Below are positions 48,733 to 57,400 of a stretch of DNA of 60,280 nucleotides, piece by piece; positions within the stretch are counted from its first letter, which is position 1, and the number at the start of each line of letters is the position of its first letter. Location of the stretch: NCBI GenBank assembly GCA_030622955.1, contig JAUXFM010000004.1, positions 1 through 60,280 on the forward strand, written 5' to 3'. A program made the position numbers and the translations under genes. A model generated the notes under the pieces. That model did not search any database and was not told the DNA's origin. It saw only the letters and a program-made list of their open reading frames with translations. Origin of the DNA: Lentisphaerales bacterium. GTDB lineage: Bacteria > Verrucomicrobiota > Kiritimatiellia > JAUXFM01.

Positions 48733-49494
48733 TCACGCATGCGCAGTCTTCTTAACCTCTGCCGATGCTTCCTTCAGCCTGTTGGACAGGCTTCCGTCAA
48801 TCTCAAGGCTGCCAAGCTTGAAGATCATGCCTCCGAGCAGTTCTTCATCGATCTTCTCCTCAACTTTTATCTCGGCGCCAAACTTGTTCTTCAGCAGTTC
48901 TTCGAGTCTCTGCTTCTGCTCGGGGACAATCGCATGACTTGTTGTAAATTGCACATCGTCGGTATCAACCGTAATGCTAGCCGCATCAAGATCGTCCAGT
49001 GCGTCGAGCAACTCACCGATGAAATGCTTGTTGAGTTCTGCATTCATTTCCTCGCTGAACACAAGCTTGAAGACCTCAGTTCCATAATCTACGGCTTTTT
49101 CTTCCATGTCCTGCGCGATCTGGGTTCTGAGTCTTTCCTCATTTTTGCGGGCCGTTGCCATTATCTTCTCACTTTCCTTCCCGGCTTCGGCGAGCATCTG
49201 CTCTCTGGTCCTGGCGAGTTCCTCTTCGGATTTCTCTCTTTGCTCCTGGAGTTTTTCTTCCGCTTCCTTCTGCTTTGCTTCGAATTCCTTCTTGTGTCCT
49301 TCGATCTCCTGTCGGATAGACTGTTCTTTCTTCTTCACCTCGGCTTCCACCTGCTTCAACCTGTTGATCGCATTCATTGTGTCGCCGAGCAGCATCTTCT
49401 TGAGAAAGAAAACAATGCCAACCAGGACAGTCAGATGGAGCAGCACGAGTGGTATAAGGATGCGCAACATCCCTGATAGGTTTCCTAGGTCCAT
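48733..49494 (-). CDS. F-type ATPase b/delta-like fusion subunit
   Basis: N-terminal TM, long charged coiled coil, C-terminal delta-like EKIDEELLGGMIFKLGSLEIDGSLSNRLKE. Confidence 0.8.
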   Translation of the reverse strand: MDLGNLSGMLRILIPLVLLHLTVLVGIVFFLKKMLLGDTMNAINRLKQVEAEVKKKEQSIRQEIEGHKKEFEAKQKEAEEKLQEQREKSEEELARTREQMLAEAGKESEKIMATARKNEERLRTQIAQDMEEKAVDYGTEVFKLVFSEEMNAELNKHFIGELLDALDDLDAASITVDTDDVQFTTSHAIVPEQKQRLEELLKNKFGAEIKVEEKIDEELLGGMIFKLGSLEIDGSLSNRLKEASAEVKKTAHA

Positions 49495-49554
49495 TTCGTC
49501 TTACCTCGTCTTATTTCATGTTTATCAGCATTTAAAACAGTGACCATATGCCTG

Positions 49555-49770
49555 CTATCCTCTGCCAAACAGCTGAAAAAGAATCAGGAGCGCTATAACT
49601 GCGATCGCCTCCGCAAAGATCAGGGAAATTATCATCGCCTGCAGTATCTTTGGTGCGGCCGACGGGTTCCTGCCCAGCGCCCTGATGCTGGCATATCCGA
49701 TGGCCGCAATGACGGCTGACGGTCCGATAATCGTCAGGAACATCACGAGAAATATGACGAAATTTTCCAA
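49555..49770 (-). CDS. atpE: F-type ATPase c subunit (ring protein)
   Basis: 71 aa two-TM hairpin with RNPSAAPK polar loop and helix-2 carboxylate (IFAEAIAVIALL). Confidence 0.85.
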   Translation of the reverse strand: MENFVIFLVMFLTIIGPSAVIAAIGYASIRALGRNPSAAPKILQAMIISLIFAEAIAVIALLILFQLFGRG

Positions 49771-49794
49771 TCTCAGTTCGCTCCTGTCCTCGCA

Positions 49795-50022
49795 TCATTC
49801 TTCGACCAGGATCATGCATTCATCCTTGTCAAACTTGATCATTCCCTTCTTGATCGGAATGGTTTCCTTCCAATCAACTACAACATCGCCCTTCTTGAGC
49901 AGACTGACTATCGGTGCGTGGTAATCCTGCAGTTCGAACTCAGCAAGGTCGCCCGGCAAAAATACGCTCTTGGCCTCCCCCTCAAAAATCACGTGTTTGG
50001 GACTGAGTATCGTCACCTTCAT
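49795..50022 (-). CDS. atpC: F-type ATPase epsilon subunit, N-terminal domain only
   Basis: 75 aa MKVTILSPKHVIFEGEAKSVFLPGDLAEFELQDYHAPIVSLLKKGDV; no C-terminal helical hairpin. Confidence 0.85.
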   Translation of the reverse strand: MKVTILSPKHVIFEGEAKSVFLPGDLAEFELQDYHAPIVSLLKKGDVVVDWKETIPIKKGMIKFDKDECMILVEE

Positions 50023-50027
50023 ATACT

Positions 50028-51560
50028 TTACGCTTCAGTAGCCTGCTCCCCAGCATCGTCACCAGCACCTTCGAGGAGCACGCCAGCCGTACTGTCAAAA
50101 TATGCCTCGATCAGTTTCCGCATTGCGTTCTCGATTTCGGGCGTCACATCGTCGGCCGACTCGATGGCAGAGAGCAGCGCCTGGTCATGTCCCCTGGCAA
50201 AATCAAATATGTCCTTACAGAATATCTTTCTCTCTGCTCCAGAGCGCGCCTGAAGCATGCCTGAAGATACTGCATAGAGAAGAATGACCTCCTCTTCGAG
50301 CGAGACTGGGTTCGCTTCGCCCTGTTGAAAGATGCTGCGTATGACCTCGCCCTTTTTCACTGCCCGATCGGCTTCTTCGGAAAGGCCGGACGAGAGCTTG
50401 CTCAGTTTAACGATCTCATTATAGCGTGCGTAGTCAGCACGCAGGTCCTTGCCAAGCGTCCTCATGATGGTGGGCTGCGCTTTACCTCCAACAATGGAAA
50501 TAGAGACCGGCACATCGATGGCCGGGCGGAATCCTTCACCGAAGATGCTACTGCTCAGGCATATCTGACCGTCACACATGGAAGAAAGGTTTGAGGGGAT
50601 ATAGCCGGTAAGATCATTCTGCAGTGTTTCAGCAATACCGAGGAACGTGATAGACCCGTCGCCGTGGTCCTTGTTGAATTTGCCCGCCCTCTCCATGAGC
50701 TGGGTCTGGACATAGAAGATATCACCCGGATATGCCTCGCGGCCGGGCGGTCGCTCCAGCAGCAGCGAAAGCTGCCTGTATGCCCAGGCATGTTTTGTCA
50801 GGTCATCGAACACCACCAGTACATCGTGACCTTTCCGTGCGAAGTAATCTGCAATCGATGCGGCTGCGAATGGCACAATGTACTGCTCACCGACCGGCGA
50901 GTTATCCGTGGCCGCGATGATAGTGGTATAGTCGAATGTGCCCTTCTTCTGGAACAGGCCGGCAATTTTCTCGAGGCCCGAAACCGACTTGCCGAGACAG
51001 CAGTAAATACAGATAACATCACGATCCTTCTGATTGAGAATTGCATCCACCGCTATGGCTGTCTTGCCGGTCATGCGGTCACCCAGGATCAACTGTCGCT
51101 GGCCCTTGGCCAGGGGAATGAGCATGTCTACAATCTTGGTGCCAGTTGGCATGAACTGATCGATAGTTGCGCGATCTGTAATTGGCGGGGAGTCCCTGAA
51201 GACTGCCACATGCTCATCAGCTTCTACAGGTTCCTTGCCGTCAATCGGGTTCCCTAGCGCACCGACCATTCTCCCGATAAGGCCATCACCCACGGGAATT
51301 GTGAATGGTTCACTGACTCCAATGACTTCCTTGCCCATCTTGAGTTTGCTGGGATCGCCAAGTGCCAGTGCCAGGACTTCGTCTTCGTCATAGCCCATGA
51401 TGATTCCCTTGACCCCGTCACCCATATCGAGAATTTGCCCGTTCAGGCAGGTGGGAAGCCCTTCAATGCGAACGATGATCTCTTTGATATCCTTGATCAC
51501 GCCCTTTTCCTGGACCTTGATCTTAAACAGCGGTATCGGAGAACTGGCTGAGCTGCTCAT
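50028..51560 (-). CDS. F-type ATPase alpha-like subunit 1 (arginine-finger position Ile)
   Basis: GDRMTGKTAIAVDAILNQK Walker A, VVFDDLTKHAWAYRQLSLLLERPPGREAYPGDIFY; PVSISIVGGKAQ where ATP synthase alpha has SVSRVGGAAQ. Confidence 0.92.
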   Translation of the reverse strand: MSSSASSPIPLFKIKVQEKGVIKDIKEIIVRIEGLPTCLNGQILDMGDGVKGIIMGYDEDEVLALALGDPSKLKMGKEVIGVSEPFTIPVGDGLIGRMVGALGNPIDGKEPVEADEHVAVFRDSPPITDRATIDQFMPTGTKIVDMLIPLAKGQRQLILGDRMTGKTAIAVDAILNQKDRDVICIYCCLGKSVSGLEKIAGLFQKKGTFDYTTIIAATDNSPVGEQYIVPFAAASIADYFARKGHDVLVVFDDLTKHAWAYRQLSLLLERPPGREAYPGDIFYVQTQLMERAGKFNKDHGDGSITFLGIAETLQNDLTGYIPSNLSSMCDGQICLSSSIFGEGFRPAIDVPVSISIVGGKAQPTIMRTLGKDLRADYARYNEIVKLSKLSSGLSEEADRAVKKGEVIRSIFQQGEANPVSLEEEVILLYAVSSGMLQARSGAERKIFCKDIFDFARGHDQALLSAIESADDVTPEIENAMRKLIEAYFDSTAGVLLEGAGDDAGEQATEA

Positions 51561-52986
51561 CTAGGGCCTCCTTAATTTCCTCCGTCATCGTTTTTGTATC
51601 TATCAGAGATTGAACAATCTCAGGGCGGCGGTTCTTGACCTGTGCAACGAACGCACTCAATTTACGACTGACATCACGCGGCGCGGTTCCCTGCAGAAAA
51701 CCTTTCTCAAGAGCATGGAGGATCATGACCTGTTCCTGGAGCGGAACAGGTTCGTTCTCATTCTGCTTGAGCAATTCTTCGAGGCATCTCCCCTTCTGAA
51801 GACGTTCCTCAACGGCCTCGGACACACCGGCCTTGATCCTGGTCATCTTCTCCAGTTCCTTGTGTCGGATATAGTCCATCTTCAGCATGCTGGACTGTTT
51901 TTTCATAGCAGGCCACTGCACCTTGCTACCGATACGAGAGACCGACAGGCCCATATCAATGGCGGGCTTGAAACCCTCGCCGAACAGGGAGGCATTGAGG
52001 TATATCTGGCCGTCGGTCATCGAAATGATGTTTGACGGTATGTAGCCGGCAAAGTCACCCTCGAGTGTTTCGACGATCGGAAGATGTGTCATGCTGCCCC
52101 CGCCACGCTCTTCTTTCATCTTGCCGGCACGTTCGACAAGCTGTGAATGAATGTAGAAAATGTCGCCGGGATAGGCGTCGCGACCCGGCGCGCGCTCGAG
52201 CAAGAGTGATATCTGGCGATATGCCCATGCATGCTTGGTGAAGTCATCGAAGACCAGCAGGACATCCATGTTTTTTTCATGCGTGAAGTACTCTCCCACG
52301 CTCGCAGCCACGTAGGGCGAAAGATACTGCTGGCCCATGGGGTCCGCTGCAGTCGCAGCGACTATGATGCCGTACTCCCATATGTTATGAGTATTAAAAA
52401 CCTCGATGACCTTGTTCAGGGCCGCTTCTGATTTGCCTATACAGGAATAGATGCAGATCACGCCCTCATTCTTCTGGTTGATCATCGCATCGAGACCAAC
52501 CGACGTCTTGCCGGTCATGCGGTCGCCAAGAATGAGCATCCTCTGACCTTTACCCACAGGTAGCGTCATATCGACCATCTTCACACCTGTCTGCAGGACG
52601 TCGTCAAGCGGTACCCGCTCAAGAACAGTGGGCGCAATATTGAAGATCGGCCAGCGTCTTGTTTCTTTAATGGGGCCATTGCCATCAATTGGTTCGCCGA
52701 GCGCATTGATAATCCTTCCCGTAAAGGCATCTCCGACAGGGACCTGGAACTCGTCGATTGTGGTAGTAACCTTGTCCCCTGGCTTGATGGCGCCCGTCTG
52801 CTTCACGAGCAGTACAAGAACGTAATCTGCATCGAATCCCACAATGACGCCACGTGATGATTCCCCGATAGTGACCATCTGGCCATTCATGCAGTTGGTC
52901 AGCCCGATCACGTTGACAACATCCTGCCTGATCTCTGCGACAGAGCCATGTTCCTTGAGTTGCAGGAGATTTATCTTGAACGCCAT
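51523..52986 (-). CDS. F-type ATPase alpha-like subunit 2
   Basis: GDRMTGKTSVGLDAMINQK, VFDDFTKHAWAYRQISLLLERAPGRDAYPGDIFY, GLSVSRIGSKVQ (arginine finger kept). Confidence 0.93.
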   Translation of the reverse strand: MAFKINLLQLKEHGSVAEIRQDVVNVIGLTNCMNGQMVTIGESSRGVIVGFDADYVLVLLVKQTGAIKPGDKVTTTIDEFQVPVGDAFTGRIINALGEPIDGNGPIKETRRWPIFNIAPTVLERVPLDDVLQTGVKMVDMTLPVGKGQRMLILGDRMTGKTSVGLDAMINQKNEGVICIYSCIGKSEAALNKVIEVFNTHNIWEYGIIVAATAADPMGQQYLSPYVAASVGEYFTHEKNMDVLLVFDDFTKHAWAYRQISLLLERAPGRDAYPGDIFYIHSQLVERAGKMKEERGGGSMTHLPIVETLEGDFAGYIPSNIISMTDGQIYLNASLFGEGFKPAIDMGLSVSRIGSKVQWPAMKKQSSMLKMDYIRHKELEKMTRIKAGVSEAVEERLQKGRCLEELLKQNENEPVPLQEQVMILHALEKGFLQGTAPRDVSRKLSAFVAQVKNRRPEIVQSLIDTKTMTEEIKEALDEQLSQFSDTAV

Positions 52987-52990
52987 ACTA

Positions 52991-54379
52991 TTATTCCTGA
53001 CCGCTGTCTCCGAGTTTCTCTGACTTGCTCTTGCCGAACCACCTTAGGAAGAATAATAGACTGACCAAGCCCAGGAATCCAAGAACGATATAGATGATTA
53101 TCCACGTTGTTCTGGGATCAGGCGCTTTGACGCTCAGCATTGGTGTCGTCCATTTGGGCTCTTTCTTTCTCCTGAGCACCTCTTCAAGCCTATCGAGTTT
53201 GCCCTTGATCTTTCCCAGCTTACGCGTTTGAACGCGGAAGAAATCGACGTATTCCGGGCCCAGTGTTTCCGGCTTCGTCTCCGCTGTGATCTGGTTCAGC
53301 TCTTCGATTATGCCAGCAACGTGCAACTGCAGATCTTCGTGCCCCTCTTCGGCGCTCACGACGGCCAGAAGGTTAGTAGCGATGGAAGTAAACTCAATTA
53401 TGTAATCGCCATTGATATCCCATTTGTCCTTTATCAGGACAGGGAACTCCTTCTTCTCCCTGGCGGCCAGCTCCAGGTCATTGATGTAAACGTAGGTTCG
53501 CTTACGTCTGGCATCGTATCCCACTTTCAGCATGTCCGGATCGACAACATCCTCAACGCCGATCTCCTCGGGAAGATCTCTTCGCACGGAAATGACCCTG
53601 TTGGTGAGTGGCGAAGTGTTCTCGACTTCGATCTTCATAACGGCGGATTTGTAGCCGCCGCTTGGCACCTTGCGCTCATCGCGTTCCCATTCCACTTCCG
53701 AGACAATGGGATCGATTGGCGCAACATCTATTCCCTCCATGATCAGGAAGTTTTCAAGTTGTCCGAGATTCTTGACCGCCTTCCCGTAGATCTTGCGGGT
53801 GGTCGAGTATGCCCTGATATGCTGCAGGGGCGGCACCATGCCGATGGCATTCTCTTCCTGTATTACCAGGAGCTGGTTCAGATCCATAACGACCTTGTCC
53901 CTGATATTGGTGGCCGTGCCCATGAATTCGCTCTCCTTCTTCTTGAGCTTCGTCACGGCTTCCGTGGCCCTTGTCTTCAGGGTCTCAATCTTGTCGGCAG
54001 GGAAAGTCCATACGTCCTCGAGCACAACTTCGAGATTCTTGACGCTCTGTGCGGAATTGGTACCCAGCTCTACTTCGCCCCGGACAAAATAGCGGTCTTC
54101 CTTAATGTTATAGCCTATGTTAAGACCGGCGCTGTCAGTGACATTTTCAGGGCGGATACCGACAGGCAGGTCCCGTTTGACAGACACTTTCTGCTCTTTG
54201 GCGTTGGGCCTGTTCACCACCCGAATCCGCATTATGATCTCCGCCGCCCGGGCAGGCGGGACATACCCCACAGCGAGTGCCAGGACAACGAGCAATGAGA
54301 TAAACATACCGCGCTCTATCGCAGGATTCCTGCCCGATGTACGGGTACAGAACAATAGTAGTGGTCGTTTGCCTGTCAT
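52991..54379 (-). CDS. Membrane protein with two homologous extracytoplasmic domains, coiled coil and C-terminal TM
   Basis: Duplicated motif VSVKRDLPVGIRPENVTDSAGLNIGY / ISVRRDLPEEIGVEDVVDPDMLKVGY; N-terminal signal/TM and C-terminal IIIYIVLGFLGLVSLLFFLRWFG. Confidence 0.8.
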   Translation of the reverse strand: MTGKRPLLLFCTRTSGRNPAIERGMFISLLVVLALAVGYVPPARAAEIIMRIRVVNRPNAKEQKVSVKRDLPVGIRPENVTDSAGLNIGYNIKEDRYFVRGEVELGTNSAQSVKNLEVVLEDVWTFPADKIETLKTRATEAVTKLKKKESEFMGTATNIRDKVVMDLNQLLVIQEENAIGMVPPLQHIRAYSTTRKIYGKAVKNLGQLENFLIMEGIDVAPIDPIVSEVEWERDERKVPSGGYKSAVMKIEVENTSPLTNRVISVRRDLPEEIGVEDVVDPDMLKVGYDARRKRTYVYINDLELAAREKKEFPVLIKDKWDINGDYIIEFTSIATNLLAVVSAEEGHEDLQLHVAGIIEELNQITAETKPETLGPEYVDFFRVQTRKLGKIKGKLDRLEEVLRRKKEPKWTTPMLSVKAPDPRTTWIIIYIVLGFLGLVSLLFFLRWFGKSKSEKLGDSGQE

Positions 54380-54445
54380 GCCAGATTCATGCTAACAGCA
54401 ATTAACCCTTGAAGCAAAAGGTTTTGGGACGGTAGAAGAGGGCCG

Positions 54446-57400
54446 CTACTCTGCGGCTTCCAGCCAGTCCTGGATGACCGGCTGGTTGATCTGTTCGTCC
54501 ATCAACATGCGCATGAGCGACATGTCTGCTTTCACACCTGCGAGAGCATTATAAAGATCTGCAAGGGATTCCTCATTAAACGAACCCTTGCCGGGCGGCG
54601 CGGTCGCAGGTTTCCCGAGAAGGGGATCTGCACCTTCCTCCTTGGCCCACTTGTTGATATTCGCAATTGCATCCTTGAGGCCATCAACAAGAGCATCGTT
54701 GTTGATACCCGTTGAGATAGACGCTACGCTTCTCTGCATCTCCTCGACCCGCTTCGTAAGCGCCTTGATATGAGTGGCCGCCTCTTCAAACTCGCCATCG
54801 CCCATGGAGGTTTTAACGGCCTGGACACCGCTGGCAGCGGAACCTGCCAGTGTCTTGGCAGAGCTGGCAGCTTTCTTCGCTCCGAAAGCGTCGTCACCCA
54901 CCCCGTCCAGTGAATTGTCAACATGATGAAGCACACCGAAGACGGTTTCCGACTCCCAAGTATCGGCAGGGTTGCCTATATTCTGGCTTATGACTGTCAA
55001 GGAGTTCGAAGTGGTCTCCTGCATATCATGCATCTTCTGCATGGAGCTGGATGCTGAAGCATGAAGGGTTTTCAGTTCTGTCAGACCGGAATCCACTGTG
55101 GTCATTCCTGATTCTATCGTGGCAAGGCTGGTCTCCACAGCCGTCAGATCCGTCCCCGCGAGGTTCGTGATGGCGGCCTGGAGCTGATCGACAACATTGC
55201 TCATATTGGCCCAGTCGACGCCTGCGAGCACGGCGAGGTTGGCTGCCATATTGGTCACCTCGGTGTAGATGGTACTGACCTGGTTCGACACTGCATTAAC
55301 CGCGCTGAGAATTGTTGCGATGTTGGTAACGCTGGATTCTATGGTACTTATTTGCGACGCGAGCTGCTGCAAGCTGGCCGTTGTGATCTCAATCACCATG
55401 CGGTCACGCGGCGATGTAGCTACAGCTGGATCGTCGACACATTCGATAGTGTAGTCGCCCACACCCCAGGTACATGCGATCTCGTAGTTGTAGAGTCCTC
55501 CATTGATCGTGGCCATGCTATTACTGTGCACCATGGTCCCACTGCTGTCATAAGCCGTTATCGAAGGCGTCAGGCCAGTTCCCGACTTGTAGAGGATCAG
55601 GTTGGTGCTGTTCAGCATCACCGTCGTGGGTCTCGTCAGGATACGTGCTCCACGCCATTCGACCTGGGTCTCTATGCGGGCGACTATTGAACTTATGGCC
55701 GTGATCGATGGTCCGATAGAAGCGATATTGGTCACAACGCCATCGAGCGTGGCGAATGCATTGGTATAGGTTTTCACAATCGAAACAAGGTTCGTGACCT
55801 CGCTCTCCACTCGACCGACGCTGCTGGTGAGATTTGTCAGCAGGCTTGTGGCGCCTGCCCTGAACGTACCCTGCTGAGTGGCGAGAACATCAAGGTTTGT
55901 TCTCACCCGGAAGACATTGCTCTGTATTGCCGATTCGACGTTCGCAATTTGTGTCTGCAGCGTCAGCAGTTCGGCAGAAGCTGCAGCCAGCCTGACAGTA
56001 TAAGAGACAGCCGAAGAATAGCTGGCACCCGAGAAATTCACGTCCACCTTGGCAAAATAAGTCTCACCAGGGGTCAGCGTTGCCGTGACATTGTCCCAGT
56101 ACAACCGGAAGATGCCGCTTGCCAGTGGCGCGCTGCTGTTGAGCGTATAGATCTCTGTCCCGGCAGTGTCATAGAAATGGATCGCACAACTGTCCGGCGT
56201 AGCCAGGACATCACCGCCCCTTTCGAGCCATGCATGGATGGTAAGGTTTGTGCTGACATCGTTGTAGACAATATCCGCCATGACATGGTAATCCGGCTCA
56301 ATCTCTGATTTGGCCATGGCCACATCGATCGTCCGTGACGGCCTGGATATCCAGTCGAACACGACCTTGTCATGAAAGAACTCCCTGTACCACACGGTAT
56401 CGAAATGGCCATACGGATACATATGATTCATTGGCGATGTCATGCTCGACCTGGTCCATCCTGAACTGTCAGTTACGGCCAGTTGTGTAAGGTTGCTCCC
56501 CGTGTTCTGGTCATAGACATGCCAGGCAATGGTAAAGTACCGGATACTTAACATCCCCTCGATATCGTCGAACGGACCGTGGAAATCATATGCATAGTTG
56601 TTCGTATAGTTCCTGTCCTGGATTCTCAGCCAGACGGTATCGCTCTGAACGTCAGGGACAGTCATGACATACTGGTTCGGTTTCTGCATGCCACCCAGAC
56701 AGGGCACAGAACTGGTATTCACCTGGGTCCAGTTACCCGGCGCTCGCGTGGGATCGATTGAGTAATAGAAATCAACATTGCTGACGTTGCCCCAGCCGTA
56801 CCAGGTCACAAGCGTCGGTTCCAGCGCATAGAACACCGATCCATTGGTCGGGGTCAGGATTTGGAATTTGGGCGACAGATAGAAGACCTGTGACGTATCC
56901 TGGATACCGGCAGTAGCAGTGTTGGTGATGTATATCTTGGCCGCTCCGAGCTGGGATGGATCGGAGGGGATCCAGTTCAATGTGCGGATGTTGTTCGACG
57001 ATTGGATTGCGCCAACAATAGGCTGGTATGTCAGAAAATCATTCGTCGAATATACCACGGCCCAACCTTCGCCCATGCTGCCACCCATGCTCCAGCTCAC
57101 AACATTGGTCTCACTCACCCGCCAGAATTCGCCTGCGGCAGGGGAAAGGATCTTAATCAGCGGATTTGCAACAATCTCGATGGCTGCAGAATCACCGAAG
57201 TAGCCGCCCGTATCCGTGACCCTCACGATCATACTTGTCCCGACCGCATTACTCGGGACAACCCACCAGTAGAGCGAACCCGCAACATTATTCGTACTCC
57301 AGACGGGCACGCCATTGGAGAACACCTCGATGGTGTTGGTGCCATCAGTACCGACCGATGTCCATTGGATCAAATTCGTCTCACCGACAGCCCAGATATC

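Noticed and set aside
48739-49476. 245-aa plus-strand ORF rich in Leu/Phe
   Set aside because: Antisense of the b/delta coiled coil; hydrophobic composition is an artefact of the complement of Glu/Lys codons.
50028-52986. Tandem alpha genes as an assembly duplication
   Set aside because: The two proteins are clearly divergent along their whole length (different N-termini, different arginine-finger residue), so this is not a duplicated contig segment.
53228-54298. 356-aa plus-strand ORF
   Set aside because: Antisense shadow of the 462-aa membrane protein gene, which has clear domain repeats, TM topology and operon spacing; the shadow has no recognisable motif.
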